Shown here one piece after another: positions 1 to 7,333 of a DNA stretch of 19,423 bases. The notes below the pieces were generated by a model that searched no databases, was not told the DNA's origin, and was given only the letters and a program-made list of their open reading frames with translations. Made by a program: the position numbers and the translations under genes. Position 1 is the first letter of the stretch. The number at the start of each line of letters is the position of its first letter. The stretch comes from an uncultured Eubacteriales bacterium (lineage in GTDB: Bacteria; Bacillota_A; Clostridia; Christensenellales; Aristaeellaceae), in the NCBI GenBank assembly GCA_902775835.1, contig CACYNZ010000019.1, positions 1 to 19,423 of the forward strand, read 5' to 3'.

Positions 1-206
1 CCTGCGCCGGCCATGCGCGACCATTCCCAGCCCTTATCCGCGGCAATACGTCGTATTTCACTGTCAATGGAAGGCATGATATGCTTCCCATTATCGCTCA
101 GGTCTGTGCGCATTTCCTGCTTCACAAGCATCTGTCCGTCTTCCAGAAAGGCACCCAGCTTGATGTTTGTACCGCCCACATCAATGCCCCAGTAAATCTT
201 TTCCAT
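1..206 (-). CDS. ROK-family sugar kinase, N-terminal fragment (cut by window edge)
   Basis: This is the first 68 codons of a ROK-family protein, whose members are mostly cytoplasmic sugar kinases (glucokinase, fructokinase, N-acetylhexosamine kinases) or repressors. Residues 7-20 read GIDVGGTNIKLGAF, the classic ATP phosphate-binding loop of the family. No DNA-binding segment precedes that loop, so this is a kinase type and not a NagC/XylR-type repressor. The start at 206 is preferred over the ATG at 212 because AGGAGG lies 8 nt upstream of 206 but only 2 nt upstream of 212. The gene begins 26 bp after the M24 gene stops, so it is the last visible gene of the alpha-galactosidase operon and probably phosphorylates a hexose released there. 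The sugar-binding and zinc-binding parts lie outside the window, so specificity cannot be read. Confidence 0.88.
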   Translation of the reverse strand, partial: MEKIYWGIDVGGTNIKLGAFLEDGQMLVKQEMRTDLSDNGKHIMPSIDSEIRRIAADKGWEWSRMAGA

Positions 207-232
207 ATTCATTTCCTCCTTGTCCGCATCTA

Positions 233-1630
233 TCAGTGTTTTACCGTCATTGCCATGCCTTTTGCGAGCATGTACGGCCGCAGATAGCCGACTCCGCTGC
301 TCAGGGGAAGCACATGCTCCGGAAGCCGTATGCCAAGCTCACGGCCTATCCATTCACGTCTCCTCTGCATCCGGGCAAACTCTTCCGGCGCTTCCTCTCT
401 GAGTGCCGAACGGAGGCTCTCATCCGCAAGCACAATGCCGTTTTCACATCCCGTACCGCCATATCCCTGCACCGAAGGAATAATATCCAGCTGCAGCATC
501 ATGCCGCTCTGCAGTATTTCCTCTGAGTGTTCGTACACTGGGCTGGACAGCCATTCTTCGTCTGCAGTCAGATGCCCCGGACAGAGTTTCCAGTGATACC
601 TTTCCCTTGGAAGCACCGTATCCACCAGCTCAAACAGCTGCCCGCCCGTCATGCCGATCCGGATCTGCTCCAGCCAGATGACCACCGTCCGGAAATAGGG
701 CTCCACCAGTTCTTTTATATACCCCCGGCACTGAGGCGGGAGCTCCTCCGCACTGACTACCGCATACCCGGAGCGGCTCGCAAGCCCGCCCTTATAGCCG
801 CAGGTCAGCGATACGGTGTCTCCTTTTTCCAGTATCCGCGATCTTGGATACAGGTTCGCATGCTCATACCTTGGTCCGGCAGCACAGATCGTCACCACCG
901 TCGGGTCCTGTCCCATGGCCTGCATATGCCCGGCCAGTTCCAGCTCATTCATGCCGCACTCCATGATATCCATGGTACGAATCACACAGTCGGACGCCAG
1001 CGCCGAGCCAAAGGCATAATGCGCGATCTCATTTGCATTGTTCACCGTGCGCGCGCCTCCGGGGCCGATCATGAGCGCTGCCGCATTCACGATCTCGCCG
1101 CCGTCTGCGGCTTCCCTCAGCGCGCACATCACGTATTCCGGCAGATCAAACATGTACCGGCTGTCCATTTTGGATGCGCGAAACAGTTTCCAGCCCACAA
1201 CCCCGATCTTCTGCTTCCTGCCGATCCCGGCTTCCCGGAAAATTTCCGCAAGGCTGCGCTCTCCGTCCATCGGCTGATTGGGAAGGGAAAAGTACGGGCA
1301 ATGAATCACTCTGGCTTTCAGCCGGCTGTGTACGCCGAGTTTCAGGTTTTCATTGCCCAGGATCAGACATGCGTCCCCGTCCGATTTCAAAACCAGCAGG
1401 CCTTCCTCGAATCGCGTCAGGAATCCGGTCAGGTATTCAAAGTTCGAGCCATGCTCCAGGTCGCACCAGAACACAAGGCTGTCCAGCTGCGCCGCCTGCA
1501 TCCGGGCAAGAATGCGCTGCAGACGGTCCTGCATGGTCTTATCCGTAAGCATGACCGGAATTCCCGCATCCGTTTCCGGCGAACCAACCTGTCTCAGCTC
1601 CACTTCCGGCAAGTTCAATGTTTCAGGCAT
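233..1630 (-). CDS. Creatinase/aminopeptidase P-like (M24) protein with degenerate metal site
   Basis: The 465 aa protein has the two-part layout of the M24 fold: an N-terminal creatinase-like domain (about 30-190) and a C-terminal pita-bread domain (about 195-410). Family enzymes usually remove N-terminal residues before proline using two metals held by D, D, H, E, E. Here the segment matching the first two aspartates (GDTVSLTCGY and after, 270-290) appears to have T276 and R286 instead. His353 (PGH) is kept, the first Glu is replaced by D382 (LDIIP), and the last Glu is kept as E396. It may therefore be a metal-free hydrolase like creatinase, or non-catalytic. Its start overlaps the stop of the M81 gene by 8 bp and a strong GGGAGGTGA precedes it, so the two are translationally coupled. 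No signal peptide is seen. The fold is confident; the substrate is unknown. Confidence 0.85.
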   Translation of the reverse strand: MPETLNLPEVELRQVGSPETDAGIPVMLTDKTMQDRLQRILARMQAAQLDSLVFWCDLEHGSNFEYLTGFLTRFEEGLLVLKSDGDACLILGNENLKLGVHSRLKARVIHCPYFSLPNQPMDGERSLAEIFREAGIGRKQKIGVVGWKLFRASKMDSRYMFDLPEYVMCALREAADGGEIVNAAALMIGPGGARTVNNANEIAHYAFGSALASDCVIRTMDIMECGMNELELAGHMQAMGQDPTVVTICAAGPRYEHANLYPRSRILEKGDTVSLTCGYKGGLASRSGYAVVSAEELPPQCRGYIKELVEPYFRTVVIWLEQIRIGMTGGQLFELVDTVLPRERYHWKLCPGHLTADEEWLSSPVYEHSEEILQSGMMLQLDIIPSVQGYGGTGCENGIVLADESLRSALREEAPEEFARMQRRREWIGRELGIRLPEHVLPLSSGVGYLRPYMLAKGMAMTVKH

Positions 1631-3068
1631 GCCAGCTCACCTCCCTGTCCAGCGGCCATATCGGCCTTGTCAGATGCTGATACTGCCCGGCCGTCATCTT
1701 AAGCGGGGTATTTCCCGGTGTCAGGGCCATGATGTTTTCCCGGCAGGGCCCTGCAATCTCTGCATACATGTATCCCATTTTCAGAACCACCACGGCGTAG
1801 TCCGTGATGCTGATGCCTGCTGATTCGAAGCACTCCATTCCAGTCATGGCCATGCTCCGGTTCACCAGGATCACATCCAGATGGTGCCATCTCAGCAGAC
1901 AGAAATCCGCAGCCTTTGAGAGCGTGCTTCCATGCCAGGAAAGCACTTCTCCCTTCCTGAGCAGCCTAAACCGGCCCGCCGCAGGCGCACAATCACGGTT
2001 TCGTCCGGTTCCGATTTCCAGAGAGCATTCCGTTCCTTCCGCAAGCTCTGAAATTCCGCTGAAATGTACATCATCCATCAGAGGGGCGAACAGCACCCTT
2101 TTGTCAGGATCCAGCCGCATCATCTCCTGCAGCACACATGTGGTATCCCCTTCACCGCCCGCCGTTGGATTGTCCCCGGAATCAGACAGATAAAGCGGTG
2201 CATTCCGGCTGTCAAGCGCACGCCTGACGGCTTCCTCCATCTCAAAAGTCGGATGTGCATAGGGGCATTCATCACGATGTGCAAACAGAACCGCGGCCAT
2301 GTCAAGGGCTTCCTTCCTGGCCATAAGCGCCGAATCCATGGAAGACGGGGTAACCAGCACGGAGCATCTTGAATGCGGCGTATCACTCCAGGCCATGCCC
2401 ACAAACAGGGTGGCTGCCAGAAAGCGCGGATCTTTTTCCAGCTCCCCGCAGCGCGCATATATGCCGCGCAGCGGTTCATCCCTGGAAAGTGCCCGTTCAC
2501 CTGCCAGCAGCATGGGCAGGGTGACCATCTCCGGATGCACTGCCTCCCCGCTCTCCAGTATGCGCAGAAGTGCGCGCACTGCCTTGCGCTGGGTTTCCTC
2601 TGCGTCCGTGTGCGGTGCGGTGTGATACCCCGTGATCACATTGGCCAGCTTCTCTATGCCCTCGGGCAGATTGGCATGCATGTCCATGGAAACAGCAATC
2701 GGAATAGCTTCGCCCAGCAGCTCACGGATTCTGGTCAGAAGATGGAATTCGCCGGATCCGACGTTCTCCACCGTCATAGCCCCGTGAAGCGAGAGATAGA
2801 TCCCGTCCAGCGCGCCGTCTTCTGCTGCAAGCCGGTTCAGGATCCGGTTTTCAAATTCCATAAACGCCGTTTCTTCCACCATGCCCGAAGACCATTTCTG
2901 CGCATAGAGCGTGGGAACTACCTGCGCCCCTGCCGCCTGCAGAATCTCCACGCCCGGCAGGGCAGAGAGCATGGCCTCTCCCTGAAGCAGTTCAAAGTCC
3001 TGAAAGCAGGTCTTCTCCCTGCAGAAAGTATTGGACTCATGATACAGATGCGCCACAGCTATACGCAT
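1623..3068 (-). CDS. M81 family metallopeptidase (MlrC-like)
   Basis: The 481 aa protein matches the M81/MlrC family, named for the microcystin-degrading enzyme MlrC; most members have no known substrate. Visible family motifs in order are HESNTF (10-15), LSLHGAM (92-98), SMDMHANL (127-134), TAPHTDAEET (150-159) and SGDNPTAGGEGD (297-308). The probable zinc ligands are D129, H131 and H153, all present, so unlike its M24 neighbour this enzyme looks catalytically intact. The start at 3068 has GGAGG 10 nt upstream. It lies 47 bp after the alpha-galactosidase-like gene and overlaps the following M24 gene by 8 bp, placing it in the middle of that operon. No signal peptide is visible, so it is cytoplasmic. 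A peptidase-like hydrolase within a sugar operon suggests an amide-bearing or peptide-linked glycan, but that is inference. Confidence 0.9.
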   Translation of the reverse strand: MRIAVAHLYHESNTFCREKTCFQDFELLQGEAMLSALPGVEILQAAGAQVVPTLYAQKWSSGMVEETAFMEFENRILNRLAAEDGALDGIYLSLHGAMTVENVGSGEFHLLTRIRELLGEAIPIAVSMDMHANLPEGIEKLANVITGYHTAPHTDAEETQRKAVRALLRILESGEAVHPEMVTLPMLLAGERALSRDEPLRGIYARCGELEKDPRFLAATLFVGMAWSDTPHSRCSVLVTPSSMDSALMARKEALDMAAVLFAHRDECPYAHPTFEMEEAVRRALDSRNAPLYLSDSGDNPTAGGEGDTTCVLQEMMRLDPDKRVLFAPLMDDVHFSGISELAEGTECSLEIGTGRNRDCAPAAGRFRLLRKGEVLSWHGSTLSKAADFCLLRWHHLDVILVNRSMAMTGMECFESAGISITDYAVVVLKMGYMYAEIAGPCRENIMALTPGNTPLKMTAGQYQHLTRPIWPLDREVSWHA

Positions 3069-3115
3069 GATGCGTTTTCCTCCACTCTGTCATTTCCTCA
3101 TGCTCTTCCCCGCTC

Positions 3116-5110
3116 TCAGCGGCGATCCCAGTGCAGAAGCGTACAGGCACGCGCACCAAGAGGAATACGCAGTACCGGTCCTGTCAGATCCATCCCATCG
3201 GCTTCAGATACAAACCGGGCATTGTCCGGTACCTTTCCAAGCCGTGCCAGCGGCAGCTCAAGCACCGTGTCTTCTTCCCCGTAATGAAACGCAGCAAGAT
3301 ACACCCTGTCGCCATCATCCCGACAGAAAAAGCGGCTCGCTGCAGTCCCCTGACTGCACTCTACAGGCAGGAAGACCCTTCCGCAGCGTGCCACATCGAG
3401 GTACTCCCGGGTCAGGAGTGCTTCTGTCCGGCTTACTGCGTCCGGATTCCGATAATCATCGCTGAGCAGAAGAACCGTCCCGCTGATGACCGACGCAAGC
3501 AGGCGGCTGCGCGCCTCGGCCAGGGCAGATACCGGCCGTCCGACGCTCCTGTACAGACACGTGTGATCCGGATCCGTATATGCATAGACAGTTCCGCACT
3601 GCCAGAACGCGTATGTCATGGAATTGAGCATATATTCCGTATCATAGATCTGCCCGAAACTGTCACAGGATACCCGGCGGGCATGGGCATATCCATGCGG
3701 GAACAGGGGTGCAATGGAAAAATCCACGAAGAAGCTCTTTCCGGATCCCAGCTCCTGCAGCGGCTCCCACATCTTCTTCAGCCCATAGTGGTAAGCCTCC
3801 ACACCTGTGGTGCACGAGCGGAGATAATGCACGCCCTCACAGGCACCGTGGGACATGAAGTCCACCTTGAGGTAATCAAAACCCATATCCAGAAACCACC
3901 GGATCCGCCGGTTCACGCGCATGACATTGCCCGGGTGCGTGGGGTCCACAGGGTATCCGCCGGCAATGGGGGGTATCGGATTGTCATGTTCATCCCGGAG
4001 GATCAGATCACGCCATGTGTACTGTCCGTCCGTATCCTCCACCACACGGTCAAGCTCCCGCGTCCAGCATGTGAACGGGGTGTAGTAAATGCCTGCTTTC
4101 TGTCCGCGCGCATGTACGGTTCTCACGGCCTCTTCAAGCTCTTTCTGAGTGAGCCTGTCCCAGAAAGAGTCAAAGTTCACATAGACCTGTCCGCGGTTCT
4201 CAAAACCGTTTTCCTTCCACTTTTCAAAGGTCTCGCTGACTTTCAGGTATGCCGGAAGATCAATGGAAGTTGTCAGGCACGCCCAGCTGTTCCAGCCGAA
4301 AATCACGCCATCCTTCCAGGGCGGTGGCGGCGCAAGCCTGGCGTTGACCTCACCATAGGAAATCAGACCCCGGCGGAAATCATCGGCACAGGCGATCATG
4401 ATCACAGGCGAGGCAATGGTCTTTCCCCGGACCGCACCATGCCTCTGCCAGGGATCCCGGGTATTGGCATCCGCCGCGCCGCCATAGGCCCGCAGCATAC
4501 TCAGTTCTCCGTATCCGCCGTGGGTAATGATGCCGGTTTTCCACTGATCATGGGTAACGGATCCGATAATATACCCCTGGCGCGATGCATCATCATAAAC
4601 TGCAGTAACTTCATAGCTCGTACCGCAGGTCTGCAGTTCCTGCGCCTGATAGCGTATCCACTTGTCATTGTCATAGGGCACATACAGAAGCCGCGGACGT
4701 TCCGCTCCGGGCAGAGGAAACGCGCGCCCCTGCACATATACCGGACACAGATAATTTGAGGAAATGATGTCATTCCCTTCCAGGTACAGCCGGATAAACA
4801 GCATGCTGCCCTCGTCCGGCAGACTCAGAACCCAGCGCACCTTTACCACGCCCATCTGGATCTGAAGCTCGGCCTCCGTCCGGTCCTGCTCCCTCCGGCT
4901 CAGAACCGATCTCGGACAACCGGCCAGCATACTGCCTTCAATCATCTGTTCCCGGTAACGGAATTCAAACGAACAAAACCGGGTGGAAGGCATGCCTGAG
5001 CGCGGAAAGAGGATTTCGCACTGCGGCGGATCCGCTGTAAGTATTATCTCAACTTCATCATTTTTCAGAACATACCGCTCACTTTCATCGGTAAAAACAG
5101 CTTTTCCCAT
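3116..5110 (-). CDS. Alpha-galactosidase-like glycoside hydrolase (clan GH-D, GH36-like)
   Basis: The 664 aa protein has an N-terminal beta-rich region (about 1-260), a TIM barrel (about 265-550) and a small C-terminal beta domain. Clan GH-D marks are GWNSW (272-276), FDYLKVDF (411-418) with D417 as the expected nucleophile, and RVSCD (479-483) with D483 as the expected acid/base. Such enzymes release terminal alpha-galactose, or in some members N-acetylgalactosamine, from oligosaccharides with retention of configuration. No signal peptide is present, so it works on imported sugar. It is the first gene of the minus-strand operon with the M81, M24 and ROK genes. A GGGGG stretch precedes the start at 5110. 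It diverges from the ABC transporter genes across a 254 bp regulatory region. Family GH36 is more likely than GH27 from length and layout; the exact sugar is not certain. Confidence 0.85.
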   Translation of the reverse strand: MGKAVFTDESERYVLKNDEVEIILTADPPQCEILFPRSGMPSTRFCSFEFRYREQMIEGSMLAGCPRSVLSRREQDRTEAELQIQMGVVKVRWVLSLPDEGSMLFIRLYLEGNDIISSNYLCPVYVQGRAFPLPGAERPRLLYVPYDNDKWIRYQAQELQTCGTSYEVTAVYDDASRQGYIIGSVTHDQWKTGIITHGGYGELSMLRAYGGAADANTRDPWQRHGAVRGKTIASPVIMIACADDFRRGLISYGEVNARLAPPPPWKDGVIFGWNSWACLTTSIDLPAYLKVSETFEKWKENGFENRGQVYVNFDSFWDRLTQKELEEAVRTVHARGQKAGIYYTPFTCWTRELDRVVEDTDGQYTWRDLILRDEHDNPIPPIAGGYPVDPTHPGNVMRVNRRIRWFLDMGFDYLKVDFMSHGACEGVHYLRSCTTGVEAYHYGLKKMWEPLQELGSGKSFFVDFSIAPLFPHGYAHARRVSCDSFGQIYDTEYMLNSMTYAFWQCGTVYAYTDPDHTCLYRSVGRPVSALAEARSRLLASVISGTVLLLSDDYRNPDAVSRTEALLTREYLDVARCGRVFLPVECSQGTAASRFFCRDDGDRVYLAAFHYGEEDTVLELPLARLGKVPDNARFVSEADGMDLTGPVLRIPLGARACTLLHWDRR

Positions 5111-5140
5111 AAAACTGCACCCCCTGCGGTTTTATTTTTT

Positions 5141-5170
5141 ATTTTCCCGATCCCATGGCAGATAAGTCAA
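5141..5170 (-). promoter_or_regulatory. Candidate promoter for the alpha-galactosidase operon
   Basis: On the minus strand TTGACT (5170-5165, five of six matches to the -35 consensus) is followed after 18 bp by GAAAAT (5146-5141, four of six). Transcription would start about 25 nt before the ATG at 5110. This is judged by eye only. Confidence 0.4.
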
Positions 5171-5194
5171 GTCCCTCATTCAGAAATGTGAGTT

Positions 5195-5224
5195 TTTGTC
5201 TTTTTTGTGAAAAATTGTTATATG
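5195..5224 (+). promoter_or_regulatory. Candidate promoter for the ABC transporter genes
   Basis: An extended -10 (TG-T-TATATG, -10 hexamer at 5219-5224) lies 18 bp after TTTGTC (5195-5200). It would give a leader of about 130 nt. A second, weaker option is TATAGT at 5313-5318 with TTCCGA 17 bp upstream. A short inverted repeat, TGTGG and CCACA (5250-5254 and 5262-5266), lies in the leader. The rest of the 5111-5364 gap holds AT-rich tracts and no gene. An AraC-type regulator such as the YesN-like protein encoded nearby would be expected to bind in this gap. Confidence 0.3.
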
Positions 5225-5352
5225 TTTGTCCATGCTCGTCCCTGAAGTCTGTGGGAAAACACCACAAGTCATGGTTTATTTGTCTGTTTTTCCGACCATA
5301 TGCTTGCTACCATATAGTCAGCAAAGAGAAACACCGTCAGGACCATGAGCAA

Positions 5353-5357
5353 GGGGG
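5353..5357 (+). promoter_or_regulatory. Ribosome binding site deciding the first permease start
   Basis: AAGGGGG ends 7 nt before the ATG at 5365. The reading frame stays open back to 5155, but the upstream stretch has no comparable site and encodes nothing like a permease N-terminus, so 5365 is taken as the start. Confidence 0.75.
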
Positions 5358-5364
5358 CTCAGAC

Positions 5365-6330
5365 ATGACATCCATTCCAAAGAAAGCGGCATACAGCGGC
5401 CCCACCATGAAGGAACGTTTTCAGAAGAGCTGGAAGCAGCACAAGTTTCTGTATCTGCTGATCCTTCCGGGCATCATCTGGGCCCTGATCTTCTGTTACG
5501 GCCCGATGTTCGGAATCTACATGGCTTTCATCAATTTCAAGCCCAGAATGAATTTCTTCACCAGTTTCTTCCAGCAGAAATATGTGGGCTTTCAGTGGTT
5601 TGAATATTTCTTTACCACCGGTGACTTTCTGCGGATCATGCGCAACACCCTGATGACAAGCCTGATCACACTCCTGCTTTCTTTTCCGGCTCCCATCTTT
5701 CTGGCCCTCCTCCTGAACGAATGCCGGCTGGCGCGGTTCAAGAAAATTGTGCAGACCGTTTCCTATCTACCCTTTTTCATCTCGTGGGTCATCTGTGCGA
5801 ACATTTTCCTGACCATCATGTCCTCCACCGGTGTAGTCAATGAGGCACTCATGGACCTCGGCATCATCAAAAGTCCCATCCTCTTCTTCCAGAAAGGCCA
5901 GCTGTTCTGGGTGCTCCTGGGGCTGGCAAACACATGGAAGGGCATGGGCTACAATGCCATCATCTATCTGGCAGCCATCACTTCCATTTCCTCGGAAATC
6001 TATGAAAGCGCCATGATCGACGGTGCGAACCGCCTTCAGCGGGTGGTGCATATAACACTTCCCTGCCTTCTGCCCACCATCTCCGTCATGTTCGTTCTGG
6101 CTGTGGGCGGTCTTCTGAATGCCGGTTTTGAGCAGCAGCTCCTGATGAGCAACAGCACCATCATCAATTACTCCGACGTGATTGATACCTATGCCTACCG
6201 CTATGGTTTCGGCAGCGGCATGTATTCCTACAGCTCCGCAGTGGGACTGTTCAAGTCTGTGGTGAACTTCATCCTGGTGGTCTCAGCCAATGCGTTCGTC
6301 AGCAAAATCCGCGGACGCACCCTGGTATGA
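5365..6330 (+). CDS. CUT1 sugar ABC transporter permease (LplB/MalF type)
   Basis: This is a 321 aa inner-membrane permease subunit of a carbohydrate uptake transporter. It has about six membrane segments, the first at roughly 28-55 and others near 98-117, 132-152, 180-205 and 236-250. The cytoplasmic EAA loop, which docks on the ATPase, is at 211-235 and contains ESAMIDGANRLQ followed by ITLPCLLP. The family serves di- and oligosaccharide import, and its closest style is that of the Bacillus LplB/YteP proteins used for complex polysaccharide fragments. The second permease begins 16 bp after its stop, showing a tight operon with the permease and solute-binding protein that follow. There is no ATPase gene in the window, so a shared MsmX-type ATPase elsewhere is likely. 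Confidence 0.93.
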   Translation: MTSIPKKAAYSGPTMKERFQKSWKQHKFLYLLILPGIIWALIFCYGPMFGIYMAFINFKPRMNFFTSFFQQKYVGFQWFEYFFTTGDFLRIMRNTLMTSLITLLLSFPAPIFLALLLNECRLARFKKIVQTVSYLPFFISWVICANIFLTIMSSTGVVNEALMDLGIIKSPILFFQKGQLFWVLLGLANTWKGMGYNAIIYLAAITSISSEIYESAMIDGANRLQRVVHITLPCLLPTISVMFVLAVGGLLNAGFEQQLLMSNSTIINYSDVIDTYAYRYGFGSGMYSYSSAVGLFKSVVNFILVVSANAFVSKIRGRTLV

Positions 6331-6346
6331 GAAAGGAGGGCCCGGT

Positions 6347-7273
6347 ATGAACAGCAGCATTACCAGGAAAAAAACCGGAGGTTTTTTCAACCGGAGAAAC
6401 GGTCATCTGATCTATGACATATTTGTCATTGCCATGCTCGCCCTCATCTGTTTTCTCTGTCTGTATCCCTTCTGGAACGTGGCCATCATTTCCCTCAATG
6501 ACGCACAGGATACCGTGCGCGGCGGACTCTACTTCTGGCCCAGGAAGTTCACTCTGGACAGTTACCGTGAGGTGTTCAAGAACAAGGAACTGCTTCATGC
6601 CGCCTTCATTTCCCTGTCCAGAACCGTACTGGGCACAGTGATTGCGCTCTTCTTCAACGCCATGCTGGCATACGGCATGAGCAAGAAAGATCTGTTCGGA
6701 AGCAGGTTCTTCGGTTACTTCTTCGTGTTCACCATGTACTTCGGCGGCGGCGTGGTGCCCTATTACATGGTGCTCAAATCCGTAGGTCTGATTGACAATT
6801 TCCTTGTATATATCATCCCGGGTGCCATCAGCGTCTACAACATGATCCTGATCCGCATCTATATGGAATCACTGCCTGCAGAGCTCGAAGAATCCGCCTA
6901 TCTCGACGGCGCCGGGGATGCCGTGGTGCTGTTCAGGATTGTGCTGCCGCTGACCAAGCCTGTGTTGGCCACAGTCGCACTGTTTACAGCCGTCGGTCAG
7001 TGGAGCAGCTGGTTTGACACCAACCTGTATACCTACAAGGCCAGCCTGAAAACGCTGCAGTTCATCCTGGTTCAGATTCTGAACAACTACGACCTGGGCA
7101 ACAGCAAATCTGTGGCAGAAATCCTTCAGCAGGCATCCAAACAGAATCCTGTTTCCAGCGATTCCATCCGCATGGCAACCGCCATGGTTGTGACTGTACC
7201 GATTCTTCTTGTCTATCCCTTTGTGCAGAAATACTTTGTCAAGGGCATCATGATCGGTGCCGTCAAAGGCTGA
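6347..7273 (+). CDS. CUT1 sugar ABC transporter permease (LplC/YtcP/MalG type)
   Basis: The 308 aa protein is the second permease of the transporter and pairs with the one just upstream. Membrane segments appear near 22-45, 86-110, 120-140, 150-172, 203-222 and at the C-terminus. The EAA loop at 179-205 contains ELEESAYLDGAG and then VLPLTKP, the form usual for MalG-like partners. The start at 6347 is chosen because AAAGGAGGG lies 6 nt upstream; the open frame runs back to 6290 inside the previous gene but has no ribosome binding site there. It ends with the KG-x-MIGAVKG tail common in YtcP-like permeases. The solute-binding protein gene follows after 60 bp. Confidence 0.93.
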   Translation: MNSSITRKKTGGFFNRRNGHLIYDIFVIAMLALICFLCLYPFWNVAIISLNDAQDTVRGGLYFWPRKFTLDSYREVFKNKELLHAAFISLSRTVLGTVIALFFNAMLAYGMSKKDLFGSRFFGYFFVFTMYFGGGVVPYYMVLKSVGLIDNFLVYIIPGAISVYNMILIRIYMESLPAELEESAYLDGAGDAVVLFRIVLPLTKPVLATVALFTAVGQWSSWFDTNLYTYKASLKTLQFILVQILNNYDLGNSKSVAEILQQASKQNPVSSDSIRMATAMVVTVPILLVYPFVQKYFVKGIMIGAVKG

Positions 7274-7333
7274 TATCGTATACAGCCGGTTGATCCGGTT
7301 GCTATAAAACATCTTTTACAGGAGGTATTTTCC

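Noticed and set aside
527..1702. Long plus-strand open frame of 391 codons opposite the M24 gene
   Set aside because: It is antisense to a well-supported gene, is rich in His, Arg, Gln and Pro, and has no recognisable domain. GC-rich third positions commonly open such frames.
3131..4759. Plus-strand frame of 542 codons opposite the alpha-galactosidase-like gene
   Set aside because: The catalytic motifs on the minus strand are clear, and this frame shows no family motif and no ribosome binding site.
5155..5364. N-terminal extension of 70 codons on the first permease
   Set aside because: It has no ribosome binding site, is unlike any permease N-terminus and would run through the promoter region. 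The start at 5365 has AAGGGGG at good spacing.
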